A stretch of DNA of 64,000 bases from an uncultured Dysosmobacter sp. (GCF_947631635.1 NZ_CANRMB010000014.1:1-64000); one strand, 5' to 3'; shown: positions 17,177 to 26,801, counted from the first letter of the stretch. Notes: generated from the letters alone by a model not told the origin. Numbers and translations are program-made.

Positions 17177-18088
17177 TTAATCCCGTTCCTCCATGGCATT
17201 CATTTCCCGAATGATCGGGGTAAACATCCCCCGGCGGCCGCCGCGCTTGGAAAGCTCATTCAGCGCCACGATCAGATCCCTGTCGTTTGCCCTGTGGTCG
17301 CCCTTCTGATATGCGCTCAAAAACCGGCTGGCAACCATCTCCTGGTGGCTCTGGCACAGTCTCGGGAAAATGGCGATCAGGTCCCTGCCAAGGTCCAGCA
17401 GCTTCGTAAAGGCCCGCTGGTCCAGCAGTTCTCCCTCTCGGTAATTCACGCCATACATCTCGCGCTCGTCATCATCCAGACCGGACAGGACGATCAGTTT
17501 CCGGCTGTCCAGCAAATACCGCACCTGCTCCGTCAAAAAGCGGCTCCACTCCGATTTTGGCACGGTCACATATCCGGTCTTTCCCGTCACCTGACCATAC
17601 ATGCCGCCGGGGCCAAATACAGCAACGTTGTCATCGGCGCACTCGCTCTGGAAGCGCATCGCCACCTTCTCCGTGTCGGCCATCACCTGCACCACCTGGG
17701 GCCGCCGGTCCGCCAGCTCCTCACGCATCTGGCGCACCATGGCTTCCAGTTCAGCAACGCGGCCGTCTGTCTCCGGCTTTTGGCCGGGAGACTCCGTTTT
17801 GCCGTTCTCCGCTGGTTCCGCTCCAGGCGCCCCGGTCTGCTCCGCCTCCGGTTCCTCGCCGGAGGCCCCGGTCTGCGTCTCCTCCGGCTCCCCACCGGAC
17901 ACCGTGGTCTGCTTTTCCTCCAGTTCCACGGCATTTACCTCTGTATGCTCCGCAGGGCGCTCACTTTCACTCAGCTCCGGCGAATCATCTGCAAGGCCCA
18001 CTTTTTCATCCGGCATAACACCCTCTGTCAGAACTACGCCAGAATCCTTTTTCACCTCGTCAGCGGGGTTCTTTTTCGGTCTTCCCAT
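17177..18088 (-). CDS. Head-region protein with acidic Pro/Glu/Gly repeats
   Basis: This 303-aa protein starts at ATG 18088 behind AAAGGAGA (MGRPKKNPADEVKK). Residues of about 45-105 consist of imperfect repeats with the motif (A/S)G.EPEE.QTGA, a flexible, very acidic linker. A helix follows, then a globular C-terminal half from about residue 125. It is encoded immediately downstream of the major capsid gene. A role as a connector or capsid-associated protein is inferred from position; I do not recognise the domain. Confidence 0.55.
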   Translation of the reverse strand: MGRPKKNPADEVKKDSGVVLTEGVMPDEKVGLADDSPELSESERPAEHTEVNAVELEEKQTTVSGGEPEETQTGASGEEPEAEQTGAPGAEPAENGKTESPGQKPETDGRVAELEAMVRQMREELADRRPQVVQVMADTEKVAMRFQSECADDNVAVFGPGGMYGQVTGKTGYVTVPKSEWSRFLTEQVRYLLDSRKLIVLSGLDDDEREMYGVNYREGELLDQRAFTKLLDLGRDLIAIFPRLCQSHQEMVASRFLSAYQKGDHRANDRDLIVALNELSKRGGRRGMFTPIIREMNAMEERD

Positions 18089-18190
18089 GATTTTTGTCTC
18101 CTTTCGGTTTTCAATCATTCTCTCAGGGCCACCTGATGCATGGGGAGGGCGGGGCGCCGCCCTCCCCAAAGCATATAAAGTGGTTTCAGT

Positions 18191-19429
18191 TTACACGCCA
18201 TGCATTACGGCCATTTTGTCAGCAAACACCGGCACAGCCGCCATGGAGGCGACCACGGTAATGTCAATGGTCATGTCGGCGGTCTTGGATGCCTCCATCT
18301 CAATGGTGATGGGCGTTCCCTCCTCAAAGCCCAGATAGACGGGCTTCCGGGCGCCTGCTCCGGCGAAATACACGGTGTTGCTGTCGATCAGCGGCGTCAC
18401 GCTGGTGTGCTGGGTGCCGGGGACCACCACATTGTTGATGGGCATCAGGCGGGCGCCGCCGGTCTCGCCGATGTAGCCGTACCGGGCGTACTCCACGCCC
18501 AGCAGCTCGGTCAGGGCCGCGTCCAGGTTCACGGAAGCGGCGTTCACGTTTCCGCTGGGCAGCATCCGGCTCAGGGGCTCGATATCGCCGATGGCGATCA
18601 CATCCTGGAAGCCTGTCACCATCCGCACCTTCTTCACCGCTTTCACCACGTTGGCGGTGGAGTAGGTGTCGAACTGCATTCCAGAGGGGATGATCCCGGC
18701 ATTCTCGTCAATGCCCGCATTCATGGCCTTGTACCACAGGGCCACCACTTTGTTGTAAAGTCCGGCGTAGATGCTGTTCAGCAGGGCGCCGATGTCCGCG
18801 TTATTGCCCACCAGCTGATACCATTTGATGGATACAGCGGCGGTGCGGGGCGTCGGATTCAGTGTCACGGGCTTCACATAGCCGCGGTTCTTGGGCTTGC
18901 TGTGGCTGGCGCCCCAGCTGTCCTCCTCAAACACAAAGAGGCTGGCGGGCTGAATGTCAATCTCATAGGTCTTTCCCATGGGAACATTGACCGTCTGGCA
19001 CAGCCAGCCCAGCGCATTGGACATGAAGGTGGGAAGCATGGGCGTCACCATATCCCGGATCAGGCCGGACATCACTTTCAGGAAGGTGCCGTCCTGCATG
19101 TACTTGCGCTGATTCCGCATGAAGTCCTCGTAGGTTGCAGGCGGGATCTCTCCGCTGTTGCCGGCGGCAATCTTGGCGGCAAACAGGCACATCTTTTGCT
19201 GCAGGTTCCGGTTGGTCATGGCATAGGTGTTGTCATCCAGACGGCAGGTATAATCCGCCGCCCGTTTTTCAGCCAAACGCATGGCGTTCATGCCGCGCCC
19301 CGCCTTCTCCACGGCCAGAAGACGGCCGCAGGCCACAATCGCGGCGCGGCTCTGGTCACCGCTGTTCTCTGCGGCGTTCACGGAAAAAATGCTGGGGTTC
19401 AGGCTGCTCAGTCTCAAAATTTCAGACAT
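18191..19429 (-). CDS. Major capsid protein
   Basis: This 412-aa protein is the third gene after portal, following a scaffold/protease-type gene and a decoration-type gene, which is the standard capsid slot. The length fits HK97-fold capsid proteins. An N-terminal helical segment of about 110 residues precedes a region with VKPVTLNPTPRTAAVSIKWY and the sequence RKPVYLGFEEGTPITIEME near the end. Its codon use is strongly biased to C/G-ending codons, stronger than its neighbours, as often seen in highly expressed capsid genes. A GAGAGGAG site precedes the ATG. Confidence 0.8.
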   Translation of the reverse strand: MSEILRLSSLNPSIFSVNAAENSGDQSRAAIVACGRLLAVEKAGRGMNAMRLAEKRAADYTCRLDDNTYAMTNRNLQQKMCLFAAKIAAGNSGEIPPATYEDFMRNQRKYMQDGTFLKVMSGLIRDMVTPMLPTFMSNALGWLCQTVNVPMGKTYEIDIQPASLFVFEEDSWGASHSKPKNRGYVKPVTLNPTPRTAAVSIKWYQLVGNNADIGALLNSIYAGLYNKVVALWYKAMNAGIDENAGIIPSGMQFDTYSTANVVKAVKKVRMVTGFQDVIAIGDIEPLSRMLPSGNVNAASVNLDAALTELLGVEYARYGYIGETGGARLMPINNVVVPGTQHTSVTPLIDSNTVYFAGAGARKPVYLGFEEGTPITIEMEASKTADMTIDITVVASMAAVPVFADKMAVMHGV

Positions 19430-19458
19430 TGTTTGTCACTCCTCTCTCAATTTCCGTC

Positions 19459-20082
19459 TCAGGGGTTATCAGGATCTGCCGTTCCGCTGGAAGCGGCGCC
19501 CATAGCCACACAGGCCACCACATCCACATAGCCAAAGCTGGCCCGGTTGCCCTCCTCAAAGCTCCCGGTATCCACCAGTTTGAAATACGGCACGCCATTT
19601 CCGGTGGGCGCGGCAGCCGCAGGAACCATCAGACCGTCAGCGATGGTAAAGAACTTGTTCTCCCCCACCTCACCGGCGGCATTGCCAACACCGAAACGGT
19701 AGGTATGAACGCCGTCAAAGAAAATGCGGGTGTAAGTAACAGTCTCTCCCTCGGCGGCTTCCAGCCCCAGGGTCTCCGGGCCGATCTTCCGCACCACGTC
19801 CCCCTGCATCATCTGACTGACGTTGTGGGTGTTGCAGGCAAAGATCGGCACATTCACAAGGTCTCCGGCTCCAGCGGCCTGCATGTACCAGCTGCCCTGG
19901 TTCTTCAGGTGGTCCTCATAGCCCTCACAGGGCAGGTTCTCTCCCTGCTTCACCAGGAACCCAGCGGGGCAGATCTCCGGCTTGCCGTCCTTATTCAGGA
20001 AAACGCCGGTGACATTTGCCAGTGCGTCAAAGGGGCTGTTGGTGATCCGCTCCTCAAAAGCGGTCTTTTGGATTTTCGCCAT
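19459..20082 (-). CDS. Capsid decoration / head fibre-type protein
   Basis: This 207-aa protein is encoded between the scaffold/protease-type gene and the major capsid gene. It is rich in Gly, Ala and Val, with predicted beta strands (for example VTYTRIFFDGVHTYRFGVGN). Small proteins in this slot are usually head decoration or stabilisation proteins. The ATG has AAGGAG upstream. The assignment is by context. Confidence 0.55.
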   Translation of the reverse strand: MAKIQKTAFEERITNSPFDALANVTGVFLNKDGKPEICPAGFLVKQGENLPCEGYEDHLKNQGSWYMQAAGAGDLVNVPIFACNTHNVSQMMQGDVVRKIGPETLGLEAAEGETVTYTRIFFDGVHTYRFGVGNAAGEVGENKFFTIADGLMVPAAAAPTGNGVPYFKLVDTGSFEEGNRASFGYVDVVACVAMGAASSGTADPDNP

Positions 20083-20113
20083 AACTCATTCACTCCTTCT
20101 CAAAATTGCTCTC

Positions 20114-21481
20114 TCAGTTGTTGATGCTGCTCAGCAGGGCATCAATGCCGTCGGGCTCCTGCTGTCCACCCAGATTCTTCTGCTCCCAGATGAATCCGGC
20201 CTTCTGGCTGGACTTGCGCAGCTCGTCCAGCTTTGTCTGGGCCTCGCCCACGGCGGCCATCAGGCGGGTAACGGCCTCTTTGTCTCCGGTCCAGTTGCCG
20301 GATGCATCTACGCAGGCATTGAACCTGCCGGCCTTGCAGTCGGCCACAATGGTGTCGGCCACCTTGGAATCGATCTTCTCACTCTCTCCGCGGTTGGCGT
20401 TCACAGCCAGCAGTCTGGACTTTACCGCTTCCTCGGCGGCCAGTGCCCGGCGGCTGTTCTCCTGGTTCTGCATGGCGGTAATGGTGCTCTTCGCCGTGTT
20501 CAGTTCGCTGTTTGCCTGTGTCAGGCCCGCCTGGGCAGCGCTCAGCTGGGCGGACAGGGTGGTAAACATGTCGCCGGTGTCCACTGTCAGTGCGGTCCCA
20601 TCCTCAAACTGATGCGTGGCGGACAGACAGACGGGTTTCACCCGGTCCGCATACACATGTTCCATAGGATCATCCTCAGAGAACTGATATGTGCAGACGG
20701 TTCCATCCTCGGCCAGCAGCAGCACATGGCGGCCGGTTTCGCAGCAGCTGAGAACACGGTATCCCTCAAACAGTTTGCCGAGCTTTTCCAGCAGTTTCTT
20801 GTTCATAGGTCTCTTCACTCCTTCTTTGACTTTTGTTTGCGGCTTTTCCAATGCGGCCGCACGGAGCTTCGCGGTCTCAAACTCCTGCTCCATGGCGGCC
20901 AGCGCACGGATGTGCGCATTTGGCACAGCGGGGTCCACCCGGTCGCCCAGGATAGTCACACCAATTCCGGTCCAGGTGTTGTAGATCTCTCTTTCTCCCT
21001 CGGTCTCGGTGGTCTCCTGGTAGGTGTTGGTCTCAGCGGACACATCCATGCGGCCCTGCTCCGCGATCTTGTCCACCAATTCCTTTGCGTAAAAGCGCCA
21101 GAGTTTTCCCCGCGCTGTAACCCATTGATATCCGTTCTTCTCCTGGACAAACACGTCATCGGGATTCTCGGAAATGGAACCGACGATGCGCTCCGCCGTA
21201 TTCCCCATAAAACTGAAATACGCTTCGCCCTTGCTGTCCCGCCGTTTTTCCATGTTGTGGCTGTCGCCCACCTGCCCAAGCACATAGGCGCACAGGATCG
21301 GGCAGCCCACAAATGTATGGGCATATGTCTCCAGATTGCGGAACTCCCACGTTCCGTTCTGCACAGGCCCGGACCGCAGAATATCGATCTCCACGTTGTA
21401 GTTCTTATAGCTGTCCTGACCCAGCACCCGCAGATGACAGCCAAATGTCCGTCCATGCAGGATTTCTTCCTTCTCACCCAT
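20114..21481 (-). CDS. Capsid assembly protein, probable protease-scaffold fusion
   Basis: The first 200 residues of this 455-aa protein look like a prohead protease-type domain (IDILRSGPVQNGTWEFRNLE, then LCAYVLGQVGDSHNMEKR with a candidate catalytic His, then SFMGNTAERIVGSI). A linker and a scaffold-like part follow, with a long Ala/Gln-rich coiled coil near residues 305-375 (LSAQLSAAQAGLTQANSE). This architecture and the slot between portal and capsid genes fit a fused maturation protease and scaffold. I could not assign the full catalytic triad. GGAGGTG lies upstream of the start, directly after terminator C. Confidence 0.5.
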   Translation of the reverse strand: MGEKEEILHGRTFGCHLRVLGQDSYKNYNVEIDILRSGPVQNGTWEFRNLETYAHTFVGCPILCAYVLGQVGDSHNMEKRRDSKGEAYFSFMGNTAERIVGSISENPDDVFVQEKNGYQWVTARGKLWRFYAKELVDKIAEQGRMDVSAETNTYQETTETEGEREIYNTWTGIGVTILGDRVDPAVPNAHIRALAAMEQEFETAKLRAAALEKPQTKVKEGVKRPMNKKLLEKLGKLFEGYRVLSCCETGRHVLLLAEDGTVCTYQFSEDDPMEHVYADRVKPVCLSATHQFEDGTALTVDTGDMFTTLSAQLSAAQAGLTQANSELNTAKSTITAMQNQENSRRALAAEEAVKSRLLAVNANRGESEKIDSKVADTIVADCKAGRFNACVDASGNWTGDKEAVTRLMAAVGEAQTKLDELRKSSQKAGFIWEQKNLGGQQEPDGIDALLSSINN

Positions 21482-21494
21482 TCATTTCACCTCC

Positions 21495-21534
21495 AAAAAG
21501 ATAAAGGGGCAGAGTGATCCCCTCACTCTGCCCC
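21495..21534 (-). terminator. Intrinsic terminator C, fused to conserved element C
   Basis: A 12-bp perfect stem (GGGGCAGAGUGA with UCACUCUGCCCC) with a GGGGA loop is followed by UUUAUCUUUUU on the minus strand. The U tract runs into the ribosome binding site of the capsid assembly gene. The stem is unrelated to those of terminators A and B above the shared GGGGC base. Confidence 0.9.
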
Positions 21535-21567
21535 GATTGGCCTTCCCGCCGCCCAATTGCGGCAGGG
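21530..21567 (-). ncRNA. Conserved pseudoknot-capable element, copy C
   Basis: This starts 16 nt after the portal stop codon and is identical to copy B over the 38-nt core, including the AAUUGG loop and the downstream CCAAU. As in the other copies, its final GGGGC forms the foot of an intrinsic terminator. It lies between portal and capsid assembly genes. Confidence 0.72.
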
Positions 21568-21582
21568 CATGTTCCTTCATTT

Positions 21583-23391
21583 TTATGCGTCCTTGGCATC
21601 CTCTGTTCCATCGGACACCACATTCTCCATCGCCGTCTCAGGCCGCCCCCCCTCCTTCTGTTCCAGGGGCGGGGCCTCCGTTCCCGCCGTTTTCTGCTTC
21701 ACTGGCGGCAGGTCCGGGTCCTTTTTGCTCATGTTGAACGCCGACACCAGCGGCAGTCGCAGATCCATTACACCGCACTTCTCAACCACACGGCTCATGG
21801 AGATATCGTCCAGCGTGGAGCGCTCCATCAGCGCGTTGTAAACGAACAGGTCCGGCAGCATCCCGGATGCCATGGTTTTCTGCACCTGCGCCAGCATCTT
21901 CTCGTCCGACTGGATATCCCCAAACATACGGAACTTCCAGGTGTAGTCCAGATTCAGCCGCCGGTAGATACTCTCCATCATTTTGGAAAATGTCCAGTAG
22001 ATGCACTGGCAGTACCGGGCCTCCAGCTTCGCCGAGAAATTCACCACGCCCGCCCGGGGATTGTCGTTGACGGGGATCAGCCCCGCCAGGCCTGATTTCT
22101 CCACGGCATAGGCATAGCCCTTGGCGGAAATGTCTGTGGCGCTGGGGGCTTCCGCCAGCTGGTGCAGTTTCATGTTCTCCACGGGTGCCGTGAAGAAACC
22201 GATGCCGCTGGTGTTGGTTGCCGCCAGCATGTCATACCAGTAGGCCTCAAACATCAGCCGCCCACCCTCGCTGAGCATGTATTTGTCCTCCAGGTCTTTC
22301 GCGTCGGTCGATTTCTGATACGGGATCTCGCCAGTCATCACAGACACCAATGGGTTTTGCACCAACTCCAGCTGCACCTGCTCATACTGAGCGATCTGCA
22401 GCATAGCTAGAAACAGCCCCGTCATGATGGGCGCCGCGTTGGCGTTAGTATCATCCACGCCAAAGGTCCACACCCGGTCCGGCGGCAGCGTCACCCAATA
22501 TGCCCAGCGTCCGTTCTGCACATAGCAGTCCGGTTTTCCCGGTGCGCCCTTTGCTGCCAGCGAGCGGAATTTCTTCATATCGAGCCCCACCTGGCGGCCA
22601 TCCGCCGTCCGGTTCCCAACGCCGAACAGAATATGTTCGCCATAGGCGTTCTTTACCGTCGGCTCCGTGGTCAATATGCTGTTAAAATCATCCAAATACG
22701 GTGTCAGCAGGTCGCCAAACTGCTCCGCTGTCACGCCTGGGCGAAATAGATAGAACAGATTGAAAGCCACGGTGTAGCCGCTCTCACTGTTCATCCCCAC
22801 GATTTTGATCCAGTCGCTGGGCAGCGGCTCTACAAAGGCGGCGTTCACCTGGTTGTGGCTCTTGTCCACCTCTATGCGGGGAGTATAGCACACTTTTCCT
22901 TCCTGGATGGCCCGCCCCGCGATCTCATGGGCCTTGGCGCTTGGTTGGATGGCGTCGTTCAGCTTCTCCACAAGCGCCCACTCCCGCCGCAGCTCCTTCT
23001 TCCCCGCATCCCCGGCTTCCAAATAGGAAGGATAGGCATAGTAGCGGTATGTCATGATGTCCGTATAGGTCTTGCGTATCTTCAAAAGCGGATACGCTGT
23101 GCTTTCCAGGGCGTGGGAGACCTGTCTGAGCGGCAATTCATTCTCCCCAGGAGCACGAATCATCTGTGCTACCTGATTTTTGGAATAGTCCGCCGGCATA
23201 GAGTTGATGGCCTTTACTCTCCGGTTCTGGATGTAAGGGTCCGCTGTGAAGTTCTCACGGATCCTGCCGGAGGAGGCACGGACATAAGCCGCCATGATAT
23301 TTTCCATCGGCATATCGCCAAAGGTTTTTGATAAGCTCCGAAAGCGCTGATACAACGCCCGGTAGCCTTTTCCGCCGCTCTCGATCCTCAT
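21583..23391 (-). CDS. Portal protein
   Basis: At about 602 aa from ATG 23391, behind AAGGAG, this is the second gene after the large terminase, as expected for a portal. Helical N-terminal and stem regions and a C-terminal acidic tail rich in Pro and Glu fit the family (usual range 400-650 aa). Segments such as WTFGVDDTNANAAPIMTGL and SFNMSKKDPD-type C-terminal helices are visible. No single catalytic motif exists for portals, so the assignment combines size, order and general architecture. It would form the dodecameric DNA entry channel. Confidence 0.8.
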   Translation of the reverse strand: MRIESGGKGYRALYQRFRSLSKTFGDMPMENIMAAYVRASSGRIRENFTADPYIQNRRVKAINSMPADYSKNQVAQMIRAPGENELPLRQVSHALESTAYPLLKIRKTYTDIMTYRYYAYPSYLEAGDAGKKELRREWALVEKLNDAIQPSAKAHEIAGRAIQEGKVCYTPRIEVDKSHNQVNAAFVEPLPSDWIKIVGMNSESGYTVAFNLFYLFRPGVTAEQFGDLLTPYLDDFNSILTTEPTVKNAYGEHILFGVGNRTADGRQVGLDMKKFRSLAAKGAPGKPDCYVQNGRWAYWVTLPPDRVWTFGVDDTNANAAPIMTGLFLAMLQIAQYEQVQLELVQNPLVSVMTGEIPYQKSTDAKDLEDKYMLSEGGRLMFEAYWYDMLAATNTSGIGFFTAPVENMKLHQLAEAPSATDISAKGYAYAVEKSGLAGLIPVNDNPRAGVVNFSAKLEARYCQCIYWTFSKMMESIYRRLNLDYTWKFRMFGDIQSDEKMLAQVQKTMASGMLPDLFVYNALMERSTLDDISMSRVVEKCGVMDLRLPLVSAFNMSKKDPDLPPVKQKTAGTEAPPLEQKEGGRPETAMENVVSDGTEDAKDA

Positions 23392-23401
23392 TCCAAACTC
23401 C

Positions 23402-23740
23402 TTATGCCGGTGCTTCCGCTCCCAGTTTTTCACGTTCCGCCATCAATTCCCGTTCAAACGCATCCACAAAAGACTCCATGCCTGCCGCTGCTGTCTGCTC
23501 ATGCTTTTCGGCAAACGCCCGCATGATAGAGAGATTGCATTCCCGCAGCCACTCCGTTTCTTTTTCAGAGAGCCGAATATCCGGTGCGACCGCCTTCACA
23601 CCCTCCGGCATTTTCCGCCATGGTCTCCGGTAAATCAGGATATGTGTGGGAGTGACCATGAAAAAGCGCTCCCGCTCCGCTCTTTGCAGTCCTTCCTGAG
23701 ACACCTTCATGGCATACAGCTTATAACGGATTTTCTTCAT
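23402..23740 (-). CDS. Small protein between terminase and portal, unknown
   Basis: This 112-aa protein (MKKIRYKLYAMKVSQEGLQR) has an N-terminal basic beta-like part and a C-terminal charged helix (EFMAEREKL-type, Glu and Arg rich). It lies ten bases after the terminase gene and ten before the portal start. It probably belongs to the packaging module. No family is recognised. Confidence 0.55.
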   Translation of the reverse strand: MKKIRYKLYAMKVSQEGLQRAERERFFMVTPTHILIYRRPWRKMPEGVKAVAPDIRLSEKETEWLRECNLSIMRAFAEKHEQTAAAGMESFVDAFERELMAEREKLGAEAPA

Positions 23741-23749
23741 ATCCGCACC

Positions 23750-25576
23750 TCAATCATCCTGTATCCGGCCGCCCCGATACCCAATCGTCCGGGATACCGG
23801 CAGATTTCTTTTTCCGGCAATTCCACGCTGATACTGCTCTATTTTCCCGGCCCAGCTGGATTTCTTTTTGGCGGCGTCCCTCTGCATTTTATATTCCAGT
23901 ATCTGCGCCAGCCGCAGGCCGTATTTGGTGCAGGACCACATATCGCGGTTGATGTTTTTGCTGATGCGCTCCTCCCGCCAGGAGGTGCCGGACAGTTTCT
24001 TCTTCAGGTTTCCGATCTGGTCCAGCATTTCCTTTGTCTTCGCATAGGGAATGGCGATCTTTCCATCATCAGAGCTGTCCTTGATGCCATGGTGCCGCTT
24101 GTATGCCTCCACGCCCTTGTAGATGTCCGTGGTCAGCAGCCACACGTTGCCATGCTCAAATTCCAGTTCCGCGTACCGCAGCATTTCACTGTCCGGGTCG
24201 TGAACGCCGTCATTTCCCGGTGTCGCCTTAATGGGATAGATGACCGGCAGGGCACCGTCCAATTCCAGCTCCGTGTAGAACTTGTGGTCGTAACAGCACA
24301 GCGGCGGCAGTCCATCGTGCAGATCCTTCATCAGGTCCTCCACCACAGCCTTGCCATACTGCCATCCGTCGATCACCAGATAGGTCCCTGCGCCGCCCTC
24401 CATGCAGTAATCCTGCCATTTCCGCTTCAGATAGATAGCCTGCTCCATGTGTCCCTTCGGCCTCATGTCCTCCACATACACGATCTTCTTCAAATACCGG
24501 TCTCGTTTCAAAAACTCTTTCTGGGGAGTCAGTTTGACAACAGACAGCGCACACTTGGCGTTCTTGGCGCCGTCCTCATAGGAAACGTCATAGTCGACGA
24601 TATAAATGGCCTCCGGATCACCGCAGTGGTGGGTTTCCATCACCGTCAGCTTTTTCGCCTCGGTCAGCACGCTGTCCCGTATGACCGGATTCTCCGACGT
24701 ACCGGTGTAATTTGACTCCATCTCCCGCTGCCACACTTCCGGCGTCAGTTTTCTGCGCAGGTCTTCCGCCCAGCTCCAGTCCCGGATACCGGACAGCAGG
24801 GCCACCTGATATGGGTAGTCCACCGCAAAAGCGTTTCCACCGGCCGCCATATCGGCCAGAATATCCAGGCGGTATTGAAAGGTCTTGTTCTGCTGGGTGC
24901 AGGCGCTGGTGATATAGGCTTTCTTAAAATCTATGTGAAGCGGGTCCCGCATTTTGCTGACCCGGTGGGTAAGCCGTACCGCCGGCAGAACGACCGCGGC
25001 GAAGGTCACATGGTCAAATGCCTTGCCCTTCTCCTCCTGGCCCACCTCCTCCGCCAGCACGGCGCTGCAATTGTCTCCGCGCATAGCCGCCACGGAAAAT
25101 ACGCTTCCATAATCGCTGCGCATTTCAAAGTTTTCCTTGGAATCCGATGTGACCCGGTAATGCTCCGCCAGCAAAGGATAGTTCTTTGCAATCTGCTTAT
25201 ATGTTTGAGAGGCAATAGGGGCCAGCTGGTTCAGCGCCGGTCCAAAGTAGCGCATCACCTCTCCGGGCCACAGGATGCCGTCCAGATACTTGCTGGATGT
25301 CGCGATATAGGTCTTGCTGGTTCCCCGGCTTCCGGTGATAAACGTCTCTTTGTATCTGGCAAGTATTCGCAGGTTCATCCGCTGGATCAGCGCCAGTTCA
25401 AAATCGGCGTTGTCATCCTCCAGCAGGTCAAGAAGCGCATCAGGATACCAGCGCCAGTAGGAGATCAGAAGCGCCCAGCTCTCGCCGTCATCCCGCTCTT
25501 CATATTTGATCTCTTCCGTGGTCTTTTCCTTCACCCATCGCCGTGCGGTGGGGGACCACTTATATCCTCTTGGCAT
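23750..25576 (-). CDS. terL: Terminase large subunit
   Basis: This 608-aa DNA packaging motor has an N-terminal ATPase and a C-terminal nuclease. Walker A is GSRGTSKT at residues 82-89. Walker B is VLAEE at about 173-177, with the catalytic Glu. The RNase H-like nuclease begins with IVDYDVSYEDG at about 326-336, supplying the first metal-binding Asp, and LVIDGWQYG supplies the next strand. The length is typical. It cuts and pumps concatemeric DNA into the prohead through the portal encoded next. The ATG has only a weak ribosome binding site. Confidence 0.93.
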   Translation of the reverse strand: MPRGYKWSPTARRWVKEKTTEEIKYEERDDGESWALLISYWRWYPDALLDLLEDDNADFELALIQRMNLRILARYKETFITGSRGTSKTYIATSSKYLDGILWPGEVMRYFGPALNQLAPIASQTYKQIAKNYPLLAEHYRVTSDSKENFEMRSDYGSVFSVAAMRGDNCSAVLAEEVGQEEKGKAFDHVTFAAVVLPAVRLTHRVSKMRDPLHIDFKKAYITSACTQQNKTFQYRLDILADMAAGGNAFAVDYPYQVALLSGIRDWSWAEDLRRKLTPEVWQREMESNYTGTSENPVIRDSVLTEAKKLTVMETHHCGDPEAIYIVDYDVSYEDGAKNAKCALSVVKLTPQKEFLKRDRYLKKIVYVEDMRPKGHMEQAIYLKRKWQDYCMEGGAGTYLVIDGWQYGKAVVEDLMKDLHDGLPPLCCYDHKFYTELELDGALPVIYPIKATPGNDGVHDPDSEMLRYAELEFEHGNVWLLTTDIYKGVEAYKRHHGIKDSSDDGKIAIPYAKTKEMLDQIGNLKKKLSGTSWREERISKNINRDMWSCTKYGLRLAQILEYKMQRDAAKKKSSWAGKIEQYQRGIAGKRNLPVSRTIGYRGGRIQDD

Positions 25577-25706
25577 TGCGTTTCTGCAAGTCTGCTCCGC
25601 CCCGTTTTCCGCTGCCGCGGAAAGCCGTGCACGCTTCCTTGCTCCTCCTTTTCAACTGTGGGAATTCAGCTCCTATTCTCAGGCGGTTTTGGAGCTTTAT
25701 GCAGGC

Positions 25707-26801
25707 CTATGGTCCTGCTGCTCCAGGTTCCCCCCGTTCCCTGTCCGAAAGGGGGAACAGCCCCAGTTTTGCCTTGATGTCCCTCTCCCACTGCGGGGCT
25801 TCCTCCTCAAACTCCCCAGACATGGCATCAAACCGCATCGTCTCCGGTAATTCCGTCTCGATCCCAAGCCCCATATTTTTCCGCATGGTGTTATTGATGC
25901 ACAGCAGCATCTGGTCTGCGGCATCCTTGGAGTGGGGGTAATGCGGACGCTCTCCCTGAAGCTTTTTCAGCAATTCCGAATATCCCAGCAGTTTTCCGTT
26001 TTTCAGAAATCCCTGCTTTTCCAACTTGTCCACAATGGTGTCGACCCGCAGGTCTTCCACTGGCTTCTCGTCTTTTCGCCGCATCAGATTACTGGCCTTG
26101 ATGGTTTCTGCTATGTCCAAATATTTTTTGGCATTGGCGGCACTGTCTTTAGAGTTACAGGATAGCTCTATGGAATACCGCAGCAGATTTTTGCAGATCT
26201 CCCGCAGATTGTATTCCATCATGGCGTCAATGCCCGCCGCCTCATAGGGCTTACTCTGGATAGCATACAGCCGGTCCAGCTCCGTATACTGCTCCGACGT
26301 AAATCCATCTATCGTTCCCCACACCTTGCGCTGGCGCTGGCTCCCCTGCTGGGTATCCCGGATATTCTTTTCCAGCTGGATTGCCTTTGCCACCTCGCCG
26401 CTGGACAGATCTCCGCCAAACAGTTTCAGGATATCCACGATTCCGTCAAAAAACGTGGAGGGTTCTCCGTTGTCCTGTTCCAGGCGGCCGCTCCGCCGCA
26501 GGTTCTCCAGATAGGCCAGCCAGGGTGTGGAGACATCATCCATATTGGGGATCTCCAGGGGGGCCATAGGGATGTTGAATGCCACACAGCAATAAAACAG
26601 TGCCAGGTGCGGCGTGGTCTTTTGGGCCAGCTCCTCAAAATAGCTCTCCTGGCAGTCCCTGCAGTAATGGACAAAGCGGGTGTCCTTGTACCAGTCCTCT
26701 GCCGCAGGCACCCCTGTAAACTCGTCCAGTTCTTTCCCGCAGTTTACACAGGTGATGACCGCGCTTTCCTGCTGTCCAATTGTCCGAGAACTTCCAGTCA
26801 T
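25707..26801 (-). CDS. Zinc-ribbon protein upstream of terL (possible small terminase)
   Basis: This 364-aa protein starts from ATG 26801 with GGGAG five bases upstream (MTGSSRTIGQQESAVITC); a TTG at 26813 is less likely. Residues near 18-50 hold CVNCGKEL and HYCRDC, a zinc ribbon. The rest is helical. Its position directly before terL suggests a small terminase or packaging recognition subunit, but it is longer than usual (100-200 aa) and has no clear HTH. It overlaps the end of the 58-aa gene upstream. Confidence 0.5.
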   Translation of the reverse strand: MTGSSRTIGQQESAVITCVNCGKELDEFTGVPAAEDWYKDTRFVHYCRDCQESYFEELAQKTTPHLALFYCCVAFNIPMAPLEIPNMDDVSTPWLAYLENLRRSGRLEQDNGEPSTFFDGIVDILKLFGGDLSSGEVAKAIQLEKNIRDTQQGSQRQRKVWGTIDGFTSEQYTELDRLYAIQSKPYEAAGIDAMMEYNLREICKNLLRYSIELSCNSKDSAANAKKYLDIAETIKASNLMRRKDEKPVEDLRVDTIVDKLEKQGFLKNGKLLGYSELLKKLQGERPHYPHSKDAADQMLLCINNTMRKNMGLGIETELPETMRFDAMSGEFEEEAPQWERDIKAKLGLFPLSDRERGEPGAAGP

